From the NCBI GenBank assembly GCA_905183005.1, contig CAJJDO010000096.1:43677-107676 (forward strand): 64,000 bases of DNA, given 5' to 3'. The DNA is from Paramecium pentaurelia (Eukaryota > Ciliophora > Oligohymenophorea > Peniculida > Parameciidae). Under the pieces are notes generated by a model. The model saw only the letters and a list, made by a program, of their open reading frames with translations, ran no database searches and had not been told where the DNA came from. The position numbers and the translations under genes were made by a program. Positions 47,230-60,196 of this stretch are shown here, piece after piece (the first letter of the stretch is position 1; each line of letters begins with the position of its first letter).

Positions 47230-49846
47230 ATGTTAATACCAAAAATACTAGAAAAAGAAATAGATTTTTAATGCTAATCTTAAGATCTATAACCTCCTGA
47301 ATTTGTAATTATAGATTCTTCATTGCCTCATAATAAGAGATTTTTCTGCAAATCTTGTGGAAATTAAAGGCAATCTACATTTAAGATTATAGATTTTTAA
47401 AGTTTAAGAAAAAGTTTTGATGAATTATAAAGGGAATTTATACAATAAAATGAGTCAATTATTAGATTACATATTGAAAGTGTAATAAAATTAGAAAACA
47501 TTCTAATCAATCTTAAAACAAGATAAATTCATTAATTTGATAATTTACTTTTACTTTTGAAAGAATGGATCACAGCCTTAATTGATTCTGTATCATCATA
47601 TAGTTTCTTCAAATAATTAGACAGTTTGTTTACTCTTTAATTATTTGATAATGACTAAAGCAATCTAATAAAAAATATTACTAAAATTCACTCTTACTTC
47701 CAAGCCCAATTTGATTTAGATTTATTTAGAGAACAACCAGAATTCATCTCTGTCTAAGAGATATTTTAATTTTTAAATAATTTAATAGCCACATAGAATG
47801 TTGAATTGCAATATAATTTTAGAGTTGAGCGACCAAAAAATTAATTTCTCAGTTAATTGATTTAATCAATAAGAAATATGTAGGAAAAACAATAGCATTA
47901 TATTATTGAGGATACTATATGTCCTTTTGGTATTTTCTATCGATATAAAAAATAATTTTATATCACTAAGAACAATAAAGAAGTCAAATATTAATCATTA
48001 GATGGAGAAATTGTGCGAATGTAACTAGATTGCCATATAAAACTAGTGATAGAAAAAATAAGAATTAGCATATAGAAATTTTGAAGAAATGGGAATAAAT
48101 TGTTTATCTTTAATGGAAAGGGCAATATGATAATAATAAATAACAAGTTGGATATTGGACAGCAACTTGGAAAGGAGAAATTATAAAAGATGTAGGTGGA
48201 ATTTACAATCAATTTGGGAAAAAAGAAGGTTTATGGAAGGATTTGATAAGAAATTATTGGAGGTAATATTTAAGATTAATTATATAGTATAGCTCAAGTA
48301 TATGAAGTAGGACAATATTAGATGGGTTTAAAATAGGGAAATTGGAAATTCATATATAAAGATCAAGAAATGTTTTATATTATATTTTATTATGACTAGT
48401 GGATGTGGAGAATACAGTAAATAAGGTGAAAAAACTGGAAAATGGCTTGAATTGAGTGATATGTTTTGTGATCATTCTAAAGTAACATAGATGGGTGAAT
48501 ATAATTAAGGGAAAAAAGTTGGTAGATGGGATATTTTATTTAATTATTAAGGGAACAATAGCAAGATGTAACTAATGTTATTTATTTTTAATAAAATAAA
48601 AATTTAGTGGAGGAGGAGAGTATGATTAAGCAGGATAAGGACTTAAAATTGGGTAATGGATAGATATTAGTGATGGATTTTTTGAAGATTCTTAAGTAAC
48701 ATATAATGGTCAGTATAAAAATGGCAAAAAAGTTGGGAAATGGGATATTTTATTTAATTGGAATGGAAAGAATAAGATGTATTAATATTTATTTATTTAA
48801 ATCTATTCTAAACTGTAGTGGTGGTGGATTTTATGATTTAGAAGGCGAAGGACTCAAAACTGGGTGTTGGGTTGATATTTATGATCAATATCAGCAACAT
48901 CGTAGTATAACTTATATTGGTGAATATAAAAATGGCAAAAAAGTTGGGAAATGGGATATTTGGTATAACTATTTAGGGAAAAATAATAATATGTAAATAT
49001 TTTATTCATTAGTTTACTAAAAAATACTAAAACTTAGAGGTGGAGGTTTATATGATGAAAAAGGCTTGGAACTTAAAATTGGATAATGGCTTGAATTGAG
49101 TGATGGATTTTGCGATTATTCCTAAGTAACTTATTAGGGTTAATATGAAAATGGTTAAAAAGTTGGGAAATGGGATATTTGGTTTAACGAAGAAGGGGAG
49201 AAATATAAGATGTAAAAGTTTTCTTAATAATAATACAATAATTAAACTAGTGGTTGCGGTTTTTACGACAAAGGAGGTTAAGGTCTTAAGACGGGTTAAT
49301 GGATTGATATTCATGATTAATATCTACAAAGTCGTCATATAACTTATTATGGTGAATATAGGAATGGCAAAAAATTTGGTAGATGGAATATTATGTATGA
49401 CAAAAATGAGATGTAAATATATTTATTTATTCAAAAATCTTTTTACACTTTAGTGGAGGTGGATAATATGATGAAGCTGGTTAAGGACTTAAAATTGGGA
49501 AATGGATTGATATTAGTGGCGGATTTTATGAAGATTCTTAAGTAACTTATAATGGTGAATATAAAAATGGTTAAAAAGTTGGGAAATGGGATATTTGGTA
49601 TAAAAAGGACAGAAAAAATATAATGATGTAATTTGTTTATTAATACTAAAATTTAGTGGAGGTGGTTCATATGATGAAGAAGATCAAGGAATTAAAATTG
49701 GGGAATGGATTGAGATTAGTGAAGGATTTGATTGTTATTATGAAGTTACATATAAAGGCTCCTATTAAAATGGTATTAAGGTTGGTACCTGGATTGAAAT
49801 TTTTTAAGGATTTAACAGAATTAAAGAAATTTAATATGATAATTGA
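47230..49846 (+). CDS. Repeat gene 3: zinc motif, coiled coil, seven one-exon repeats
   Basis: ATG 47230 to TGA 49844. Nine introns (48021-48046, 48263-48287, 48372-48399, 48568-48607, 48779-48818, 48993-49037, 49212-49250, 49413-49453, 49628-49656), all ending TAG, leave exactly 768 codons. The N-terminus has a C-x2-C pair (FFCKSCGN) and a long coiled-coil region of about 230 residues. A linker of variant half-repeats follows (WKGQYDNNKQQVGYW, GGIYNQFGKKEGLW). Then seven repeats, each an exon: GGGEYDQAGQGLKIGQWIDI, YNGQYKNGKKVGKWDI and so on. All repeat introns are phase 2. The intron at 48372 has a GTTT donor; the others start GTA. No TGA within. Function unknown; a scaffold role is inferred. 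It is the cleanest example of the family here. Confidence 0.9.
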
Positions 49847-51204
49847 GTATAATTTATAATATAATATCATTTTATATTTAATCTATTTGTCAACTAAGAT
49901 TGCTAATATAAAAAATTATATAATGCTTTATTAATGATAGCTAAAATTAATATAATAGCAAATAGATTTGATGATTTTTATGGTACTAAAAAGGTTCATC
50001 GATATTTCGACTTGGAAAGTTCGAAAGGGCTTTAAATTATATTCATATATGTTAGCACATAAGGCATTAATTTTTTAGAATAAACCATTCTCAAAGGAAG
50101 AATCAGAATATTGAAATGGATAGAATAAACTTAATATAAAATATAAGTATATTCAAATTAATAAAGTCTACCTGTTTTATTCAATTAAACCACAATTTTT
50201 ATCTTTGATTTATCCCTAGAACTGGGTGATTTTGGAGGATTACAATAAAAAGTTGATATTTTCATTTTTACTATTTAATTTACTGGAGAATAATTAGACT
50301 TTTGCTTTAAAAATTTTTCAACCATCTATAAATAAAACAGAAATTAACAAAAGAATCACCAAATCGCCTTTAATCCTTCATAACATATGCATTTAGTAAT
50401 TTCTGACTATTAAATTTTGAATAGTTAACTAAAACTTAAACCTTCTCTTATTTCAAAATATATCAAGTAAATTTATAAAAATTAATCTATTATACTTTTG
50501 ATATTATCACTTAATTTATAGAATTCTTATTTAATTTTTTGATACGCAGAATAGAAGAATGTTATTTAAATACTAAACTCCTTTAATTTCAATGAATTTA
50601 ATAGTTAAATTGATTCAGAGAAAAATAGATTTAATTAATATAATCAATCATATATAGAAAGGCACTAATAGAAATTTTGGAAGTCTTAATTAAATGAAGT
50701 CGCAAATGAAAATACTTATAACTAGAATTTGATAGAAGCTGAGATTATAATAGAATTTTTCGTTTAATCTCTGGAACGAAATCTGCTAGTATGCATATAG
50801 ACAGAGGAGAATTCTCTTTAACGGTAAAGCACGGAAATATAAATTGTATCATTTTTTGTGAGCCCCTAGAGTGTTTTGTTGGATTTTAAATATAATTGCG
50901 ATCATCTTAAGTAGAAAAGTGATCATTTTATTAATTAATATTATACTCTAATAATTAAAAATTTAAAATATTTTTACTTTAATGCTAAATGGTTAATATT
51001 TTAATCTTGAAATAAAATATTCTAATTTTGCTCTATATATCTAATTATTTGCATTTGTTTAATTTATTATAGATTTTAGCCAATAAAACAAAGTCCCTAA
51101 CGATTTTGTAAAAAATATTATTATTAATTCATTAAAAATTTACTGAAACATAGCAACTTAGAAATTCTAAAAATATCCCACATACTATAAAGGGGAATGT
51201 GTGA
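49847..51204. other. Intergenic, one weak interrupted frame
   Basis: Between about 50085 and 50435 a plus-strand register reads KPFSKEESEY, TGA, then INKVYLFYSIKPQFLSLIYP and WVILEDYNKKLIF, to a second TGA. It may be a remnant; it is too weak to call. The rest shows no signal. Confidence 0.35.
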
Positions 51205-51858
51205 GATGAATTAAAATAAAGCAGAACAACTACTAAAGAAGCTGCAAATTGTAACCCTCATTAAAACAAAAAATTGAGGTACTTTATAAGACAGGATTAG
51301 TTTGAATGTAAGTCTTCAAATTAATTTTGAAGATTTAAATACTATAACAGCTGTACAAAAGTGGCTTTTAGAATGAGATATTTATCGATTAAGTAATACA
51401 AAAAAGATAACGATGTTGTCATTGATTCTTTGTGCCTTTTTTAAATGTAAGAAGAGATTATGTAAAGATATTTTGATATTTCTTAAACAGGTGATGCCTA
51501 AATGATAAATCAGCAACATAAATAAAATTAAAGCTCAAAATTATAGAATAGAAAATATCTATTACAGAATGATATGAATCAATATTTCTCTAATTTTAAT
51601 TATAACTATAATAGTTTGATTTTTCTTAAAGCAGTATTTAATATATTATATATAAATGTTATTAATAATGATTTTTAAATTATATTATTTATATAAATTC
51701 AATCTTCACAACTAACAAACATGCCATAAAATGCTGCGATGGATGCTGCAACTACTTCATCTGATTATAAATTAAACTAGATGATTAATATTAAAATCTT
51801 ACTCTTCCTTTTAGAATTTACTTAAAAACATTCAAAACACACAGAGGATAGGGTATGA
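51205..51858 (+). pseudogene. Interrupted frame with Cys/basic segment, FLYWCH-like at best
   Basis: One register from 51205 (start unknown; a TGA precedes it) to TGA 51856 has a single internal TGA at 51328. Around it the text is TKEAANCNPHQNKKLRYF, FECKSSNQF, TGA, RFKYYNSCTKVAFRMRY. With tryptophan at the TGA, the spacing of aromatic, W, C and basic residues vaguely resembles a FLYWCH zinc finger, a domain often found with MULE-type transposases. The resemblance is loose and the histidine is missing. Later text (DAQMINQQHKQNQSSKLQNR, MPQNAAMDAATTSSDYKLN) is in register. Treat as an unassigned broken frame. Confidence 0.3.
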
Positions 51859-52179
51859 TAACTATAAGTAAATAGAAGAAGGGTGGATAAAAAATTCCTA
51901 ACAAAACAATAATGGCAAACTCTACAAAGCAAACATCTAAAAATAATTAATTTAATTACAAATCACTCTTATTTTAGTCTTTTCAAAAAAGAGATAGATT
52001 AATATTATAAAATTTGTAATAAAGTTAAAGCATATTTATGTTTAGAATACAGTATATACTAGAACAGCTAATAATAATATATGAAATTTTACATGTCCAA
52101 TAATTATGTACTGAGATCAATAAAAAATACAATATTCCTATATAAAATAATGTGTAGCAAAAAATAAGTCCAAATAGTA

Positions 52180-52689
52180 TCACTAAACTGGATTATGTCT
52201 AAAATATCTTATTATTATTATTACTTTTCTATACTTTTAATCAATTCCAAATTTAATCAGAACTCCTATTGCAATTAAAGAACAAATAGCCAAGATTAAA
52301 TAGATCTCACTAATATTTAATTTGAAAAACACAGTCAGCATCAATATATAAAAGAGGAAAACAGAAAGAATAGTCCATAAAATAAATATTCCTAAAATAC
52401 TAAAGAGGAACTATTTTTATTATGAAAAGTCTTTGTCTTTAATCAAATTAGGTGTAGTAAGTATTAATTTTTCATTGGTTTGAATATTTGAAAATTCTAA
52501 ATTTGGTGTAACTTAGTTATGAGAATATTATTAGTATTATGATGAATATTATTGCTGATATTAATTGTATCCTTCTGTTGGTATTAATACAGGAATATAT
52601 TTCACATTTTAATTACTATTATTAAACTATTATTATGATGAAGTCTATTGATTTGTATTATCTAAAGTTGGATAATTTATTTGTGACAT
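52180..52689 (-). CDS. Small two-helix membrane protein with Q/Y-rich N-terminus
   Basis: ATG 52689 to TGA 52180, 169 residues, no intron and no internal TGA. The first 65 residues are Gln/Asn/Tyr/Ser-rich (NQQTSSQQQFNNSNQ, YQQQYSSQYQQYSHNQ). A polar linker follows, then two hydrophobic helices: about residues 104-128 (FLFSILGIFILWTILSVFLF) and 136-155 (IYLILAICSLIAIGVLIKFG). A short basic tail ends the protein. No signal peptide, so the Q-rich part is probably cytosolic with a helical hairpin in the membrane. Family not recognised. On the other strand an open frame overlaps but lacks this organisation. Confidence 0.72.
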
Positions 52690-54838
52690 TTATTATAAGA
52701 TTTAATATCAAGAATTATTGAAAAGGTTGATTTAATTAGATAAATGCACAATGCAGAAAATAATTCTATAAATAGTCTATTTGTATTATAATATATATTA
52801 TATTGAATAATTAATTTACAATAATTCAATATTATTGAAAATTGAAATTTAATTCCTTTAAATAGATACAAATATTATTTTTAATCTTAAATTTTACTAT
52901 CAAAATTAGAAACAATCTTAAGAAATATATTAAGTAAATATAATGTTTATTTATTATTCTAAATTTTGATATGCTACTAATGATAGAGACTAAAATATTC
53001 TAAAAGGAAAATCTCAAGAAAAAATTTTGTATTTACTTAGTATTTGCTTATTTAGATTTAAATGAAAGGAAAACATAACCAAAAACTTATGCCTACAATT
53101 ATAACAGCTCATTACTAATAATACATATTTGACATTACTGTGGTTCAAACATCTTTATTTTTTAAAATACAGCCATTACAGATCATACATAACTTTCTTA
53201 AGTAACCTACTAAATAATTTGATATGCCATAATTAATAATTTTATGTTTGGAGATCTTATAGCTAAATTGGATAAAATAAAAAGCAATAAAATTTATTCT
53301 AATATAAATATTCAAACTATTATATATTTGATTAATAAAACTAAAGAGAAATTAGAGTAATATTTAAATATATGAATAATCTTGTTGTCATATAAGATTA
53401 TATACAAAATATTATGATATTTATTTTAATAATGAAAATTAATACATTATAAAATAAATTAATTTTATTTATCACTTTCATTCCTTTTTTTATTAGAAAT
53501 TTATCCAAATAAATGATTTTGTTTATACATTTAAAACAATTTTCAGATACCAGATATTTTAGGCTGTTAATATTGAGTATAAAATATAAGTTTTTATGGC
53601 TATTTTTATTTGAATTTATAATATTGCATTTTAAGAATGAAAATATTATGTTATAAGTATTATAGTTTTATTTATTTTATTTTGCTAGTCAGAATTAAAT
53701 ATATCTTAATTTTATAATTTACTTAAAATTGCCAATAACTTAAGAAGCTTGTTAGACAATTAGACTCATAAAATTTATAGTAAAAATACTCAGAATTTAT
53801 TTCTTATTTTTCCTTTCAAATATTGAAATTATATATTATTCTCTTATTTAATCAACTCTGATTATTAAAAAGGAAATTTGATTATACTGAATTTTATATG
53901 AACAATTATTGTTTTTTCAAACCTTTCGAATTTTACAAACTTAACTTTTTATTAATCCCAATCTTCTTGGCTTATATATTTACAAATTATTTGATTAGTT
54001 CTATATCTAATTGTATTAAATCTTCTTAAATTTGGATTTATTCATCCAATAAATGTATGAATTATATAAATTGATTTTTCAAAGAATAAATTATTAATTT
54101 ATGGTTACTGATTCAATATTTCTTGTTCTATCCTTCTCTAAAAGTCTCTTTCTTTATATTTTATTCATATTAAATTAGGCTCTCTTTTAAAATTGAATGT
54201 ATCTTTTTTTTTCTCTTTTTTTAGGTTGATAGGATGAATTAAATAAGGATCAATAATAAAAAGAAATGTTTCAAAAAGACTTTCTCATTAAATTAAGTAA
54301 CTTTTAAAAAATTAATAAGTTTGATTAGAACATCAATTTAAATTTATTAGGTAGAATTTAATTTAAACAAAAGTTAGAGGTTGGTTATTTAAATATCTCA
54401 ATTTTGAATTCAAATAGAAGAATTTCTTTTTATTTTTCATTTGTATAAAATAATTAGGTTATCCTCAAAAATATTTTAATACATGAATATCTTGAAAAAG
54501 CATTATGAGCCCTAAAATGTGTTTATTTAGGAAAAATTAAAATATTAATGAATTTCTGGACAAAGTAATCGATTATTTAAGAAGTATAGTTAAATGAGAA
54601 TATATATTTGAATTAATATTCATCAAAATTATTAAGTTCAAAATTATTTTTTAAAGTTATAAATGGATTGCCAAATGATTTAGTTTAAATTATCGTTTAA
54701 GATTTATGTATGTTTATAATTTCTTTAATACTTTCTTGATTGTCATAATATTTTTCTTAAATAAATAAATATTTAATTTTTGATCAAGTCATTACAATTA
54801 GCATAAAAAAGTAATAGAAATTGATAAATTAATTAAAA
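52690..54838. other. AT-rich stretch without a confident gene
   Basis: No supported gene or RNA. The minus-strand frame at 52677-52871 overlaps the start of the membrane protein gene and has no coding character. Confidence 0.5.
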
Positions 54839-57642
54839 ATGAATTACCCAATTCATCCTTATAATGAATTATCAGTAATATGTATAGCACCACACAATTG
54901 TCAAAGAAAATTTTGCTCAGAATGCTAATATGAGCATGGAGGAATATGGATTAATACATTCCATTAGATTTATTTCAAACTTAACTCAAGTAGAAGGCTT
55001 CACAATATAAACTTGATGATGATCAAAAATAAGTAAAACAACATAGAGAATTTAAAATATTACTTGCAAATACCTAAATTCAATTAAAGACTTAATTTTC
55101 AGAGTTAAATTAATCCATTCAAAGTATCAATAATACTTTGAAAAAAAAGGCTTAAGTTTACCTTAATTTAATAAACCTTTAATTCCCTTTATCTGAATCA
55201 TCATATTCAGATCTTGATATTATGGTAAATATTTTGTAGGGAGATGTATTAGATTAATGGCAATTATAAAAAGAACATTATTTCAATTATATAGATAAAC
55301 TAAAGTCTTCGTTAAAATTTGAAATTGATAAATTCACTAGCCTAATCGATCAAAAAGCTTCAGAAATTATGTAAGAAGAAAAAATGTATAAATTGGAAGG
55401 TTTAAAAAAGCAAGGATAGATTTTAAAAAAAACTAATTTTGATATTCATTATACTCAATAAAGAGAGACTAAATATATTTATTAAGGTGAAATTCTTTAT
55501 AGGTATAATTTATATATATATTAATAGTTTTTAACAATATTATTTACTATCAAAACCTTAAATAAATACAAATTTAGAATAAATAAAGCATCTTTAATGG
55601 ATAGGTGAAAAAGGGAAGAATGAAAGAAAAAATGGATTATGGTCTATGAAATGGAAAGGTGAAAATTGTAATGGATGTGGTGGAGAATACTCTTTAGATG
55701 GTATGAAAAGGGGTAAGTGGAAAGAAATAATAAAAAACTATTATGAGTATTAATATAAATCATTTATTAGTAATGCTAAAGTATATGAAGTGGGAGAATA
55801 TATAAATGATATTAAAAGTAGAACTTGGAAATATATATATAATGATTAAGAGATGTATTAATATCATTATTAACAATTAGTGGAGGTGGAGAATACAATT
55901 AATTAGGTCAAAAAGATGGAAAATGGATTGAGTTGAGTGAGGGGTTTAGTAATAAATCTTAAGTTATATATAATGGCTAATATAAAAATAATAAAAAAGT
56001 AGGTCAGTGGATTAGTGTAGCTTGGGGATAATAAGTGTAAAATATTTAATTGAATTAATATTTTAGTGGTTGTGGATCTTATGATGAAAAAGGTAATGAA
56101 CTTAAGATTGGCTGGTGGGTTGAGTTGAATCATAGGTTTTCAGATTACTCATAAGTCTTTTATATTGGTGAATATAAAAATGGATATTAAGTTGGTAAAT
56201 GAACTACTTGGTGGTATATTTATGGAGAGAATAAAGAGATGTAAAACTTTACAACATTAATTATTTAGAGGTGGAGGATCATATGATTAAGGAAATAATG
56301 GCATTAAGATAGGAAAGTGGATTAAGTTGAGTGATGAATTTTCACATCTTTCTTAAGTCACTTATCATGGAGAATATAAATACGGAAAAAAAATTGATAG
56401 ATGGAATACTATGTATAGGAAGGTAAATGATTTAAATTGGCTTTCGATGTAATTTATAAGGCTTACAGTTGATTAGAGGTGGTGGATCATTTGATGAACA
56501 AGGTTATGGCATTAAGGTTGGAAAGTGAGTTGAATTGATTGATGGGTTTAGTTTAAATGGTCAAGTTACATATATTGGTGAATATAAAAATGGCAAAAAA
56601 GTCGGACGATGGAATATTACTTTTAATGGATAATAAATGTAAAATATTAAATTCAATAAATATCTTAGTGGTGGTGGATCTTATGATGAAGTATGTGATG
56701 AAATGAAAATTGGTAGATGGATTGAGTTAAGTGATGGATTTTGGGATTAATCATAAGTTGTTTATGAGGTGAATATAAGAAAGATAAAGGTAGGAAAATG
56801 GGATATTATATATTACAAAGATCGAGTGAAATAATAGATGTATTATAATAAGAAATTCTATTATTAGAGGTTATGGATCATATGATGATGATGGATTAAA
56901 GATTGGAAAGTGGGTTGAGTTAAATGATTAGTTTTAGAATTGTTCTTAAATTCTGTATATTGGTCACTTTAAAAAAGGTAGAAAAATAGGTAGATGGGAC
57001 ATTGCTGATGAGGGATAATTGATGTAGCATATTAAAAAATCTTAATTTTAAGTGGTAGTGGAACATATGATGAGTAAAATGAAAACATGAAGATTGGATA
57101 GTGGGTTGAGTTGTATGATGGATTATAGAATAGCTTATAAGTCTTTTATAAAGGTGAATATAAAAATGGTTGCAAAGTTGGTAAATGGGATATTTCCATT
57201 TGGGGAAAAAATATGTAAATATATTTCAAAGCAATATTATTCTAGTGGAGGAGGTGCATATGATGAACAAAGCAATAGTATGAAGATTGGGGAGTGGATT
57301 GAGTAAATGACGGGTTTTCATTATTATAATAAGTCCTTTATAAGGGAGAATATAAGAATAGTATAAAAATTGGTAGGTGGGACATAATGTATAAAGCAGT
57401 ACTTGTTAATGAATTTAAAAAAATGTAATTTTTTCTTTTAATATGTTTAGTTGTGGTGGATCATATGATAAAGACTAAGATGGTATTAAGATAGGGAAGT
57501 GGATTGAATTGATAGATGGTTTTGGTTGAATGGCCTAAATACTATCTCAGGAGAATATAAAATTGGCAAAAAATAAGGAATATGGGTAGTAGTTGATATT
57601 TTCAAAAATGAGAAGTTGAGTGAGAAAAATTACGGCAATTGA
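54839..57642 (+). pseudogene. Repeat gene 4: nine repeats, TGA at two conserved Trp, frameshift
   Basis: ATG 54839 to TGA 57640. The N-terminus has a zinc-type cluster (CIAPHNCQRKFCSECQYEHG), then a one-base register change near 54950 with no GT to start an intron. A coiled coil follows (KLKSSLKFEIDKFTSLIDQK) and introns such as 55503-55527, 55747-55770 and 55855-55880. Nine repeats follow, one per exon (GGGEYNQLGQKDGKWIELSE, GEYKNGKKVGRW). TGA replaces the tryptophan of G-K-W in repeat 2 (56200-56202) and repeat 4 (56526-56528). In repeats 8 and 9 the frame closes only with unusual introns (a 20-nt one ending AAG, a 26-nt GTTG...CAG) or one-base deletions. Likely a recent pseudogene of an otherwise well kept paralogue. 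Confidence 0.75.
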
Positions 57643-58599
57643 GTATTATATGATAAATGAGTAAATCATAAGGATAGCATGAATTTTTAAGAATTTTTTT
57701 CTCTTCTAATGAAATATACCTAGCTTCATTAACATTAAAACTGTTTGGAGATCACTAATATATTATAAAATATTTTTTAATATCCTAAGTCTTTAATAGA
57801 GAGTGTAAGAATTATTAGATTGTTTATAAATATTCCTAATTTCACTTTATAAATATTATAGTATTTAATGTATTAAATTACAAACTCTTGACTTATTTTA
57901 TTTAGATGAATAATTATAGATTTTAATTGAATAATTTTTAATATTATAATCAGGTTGATAGATCATTTAACTTTTAATTACTCATAATTATGTGAAATTA
58001 AAAAATAAATCATTTAAAATTAATAAATTTTTAATAAATGTATAGAGGCAATTAATAACCTAATTACACGCATTAATAATTTATATCTAAGTATCACTCT
58101 TTGTAGTTTATAAGTCATCAAGGCATTAAAATTGAATATTGTAAATCTAATTCTTTAGTTATCTTTTCTTTAAGCTCTATCTTAGTAATTTCTGTAGATT
58201 TTTATCTATCCTTCAAATTTTATCAATTTTAATTAACTGTTTTGAAAAAGGATTTAAATTGTAAGCAATTCAAATTTTACTAGAAATAGTGATCCAAAAG
58301 ATAATCAAAATTGCTATTGATTATAAACGAATAAATTAATTAAAATTAAAATTTGTTTAATACTTTCAAACAATGTTGATTATTCTTTATTTCATTTAAT
58401 GAATTTAATTCTTTTTGTAAAAAGCCAATATGAAGGGAGATTAGTGATTTTGACTTTTCAATTACTTAGATGAAAGGGACTTTTAAACAACTTCTCTATC
58501 AAAGAAAAAGTTTCCCAATAATCAAAATAATTTAACTTTTGCAAGCATGCTCAAGGTAACTTATCCTCACTATATCACTTATCATAAATCAAGAATCTT
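57643..58599. other. Intergenic stretch after repeat gene 4
   Basis: No gene, RNA or repeat signal that I could support. Confidence 0.5.
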
Positions 58600-59330
58600 T
58601 AATTAAATAGGAAATTTCAGCAACCCTATCAATTTAAATTTACCTCTCTGGCTATATAAGCATCCTTCATTTTTTAACCCTACTCAATTTACATTGACAA
58701 TTAGGTTTAGATAGAGAATTGAGTCAGAGGAATTATCTCAGAGACAACCTCCCTACAACTAAATGAGATAGACTAGTTATGCCCATCACAAGTGAAGTTG
58801 AATTGATCGAAAAATTACTAAGACCAACTGGGGCAATTTCAGCCCAATTACGAACTTCTTGGATCATCCTATAATTAGGACATTCAATAATCCCTACTCT
58901 CTCTTCCATCCAGCAGAAAAGATTAATTCAATTGAAATTTAATTTGTATAAGTTAGCAATTTCCCAATTTCTATTGTTGATAAGAAAAAATCATGGTCGA
59001 TCTTTTCTTTGTAAGTTATTCTCTCAAAAACTTTTTGGTATCTTATTTTAAGTATTAAGAATTATCTCTAGTAATTTTAAAGCCAAAAGACTGCAGCCTA
59101 CATTGAACTCATGAAAATCTAGATAAGAATCCTAAAGTTAAGAAACTTCTTAGTCTATAACAAGGGTATTAACCTATTAGGAACAAATTTAGGGTATTCA
59201 ATACTATAATCCAATTTCTGAGGATAAGTTCCTTTAAAATAGTAAATCATCTCAAGAAGGGTCTTTAAGGCAGCTAGTTTAGTTGAGGAGCTAATGATTA
59301 AATTAGCCATTTTTAGCCAAATTTAACACT
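58600..59330 (+). other. GC-raised stretch with unresolved coding potential
   Basis: GC is clearly above the flanks. Several plus-strand frames look protein-like at once: RIESEELSQRQPPYNQMRQ and PITSEVELIEKLLRPTGAI near 58720-58850; KAKRLQPTLNS near 59080; KTAAYIELMKIQIRILKLRN, then TGA, then VPLKQQIISRRVFKAASLVE near 59090-59290. I cannot choose the frame or place introns. Former or real coding is likely; the product is unknown. Confidence 0.35.
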
Positions 59331-59743
59331 TACCAAATTCTTCTTAATTTCTCATCATTTTTAGTACAGTCCTTAAATATTGATTTAAAGTTGATTATTT
59401 CAACACTATATATTTACACCAAAGTTTTAATTTCTTTCTCTCTCATACATCATATATTAAAGATTTTTATACCATTATGTTAATCATTTATTTTTACAAA
59501 TTGTTTTTACCATAAAAAAAGGAAAAATCAATTAAAACATTTTGAATTCTTAAGACAAACAAATTGATATAAAGACTTAGGAAGAACCAAAATAAAAGCA
59601 TATATATTTTAAGTTCAATTACACAATAATAATAATTTATTATAAATTTATAAATGATAAAGAATTCATAATTATTGACTATACTTTTATTTTTTTATTG
59701 GTTTATAGGCACAAATTAAATTTGTTTGAATAAATATAATTAA

Positions 59744-60196
59744 ATGTTATCAATAATCAGAGGAAATTACAAGAATGTTTTACACTTAATGAATGGCGCA
59801 ATCATATCATCAAGAAAATAAAATGGTTTTTTAGGAGATAATCATGGTAGCTGTCTTAATGATGCTATTTATAGAATAACTAATTATACTTGGAACTTGA
59901 CTGGAAATTCAATCATTTTTGAGCTAATTCAAACATATGAACTAAATACTTTAAAACTCTGGTTTTGGGATGGTGACAACAGAATTTACAGATTTAATAT
60001 ATACATAATAAATGAGACATAAGAAAGTTTGATTTATGATAGTACATCAAACAGTATATTTACTTTAACATTTACCGATTAATTTGTTAAAGGATTTCGA
60101 ATATTAAATGTGAGTGGGAATACCATTGATTAAGGTGTGCATCTCTTAAAGGTAGAGGCTTATTACTATAATTCAAAATCAGATAATAAAATATGA
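59744..60196 (+). CDS. Stand-alone F5/8C (discoidin)-like domain protein
   Basis: ATG 59744 to TGA 60194, 150 residues, intact. The sequence resembles the F5/8 type C (discoidin) domain found after BTB domains in BTBD9-like proteins: NTLKLWFWDGDNRIYRFNIY matches the family's central strand pair with its W-D-x-D-x-R motif, and FVKGFRILNVSGNTI with HLLKVEAYYY matches the final strands (R-x-I ... HL-x-x-x-E). The N-terminal GAIISSRKQNGFLGDNH fits the domain's opening strand. No BTB domain or other partner domain is visible upstream, so it is either a minimal single-domain gene or the 3' remainder of a longer one. Such domains bind proteins or sugars; the ligand is unknown. Confidence 0.7.
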
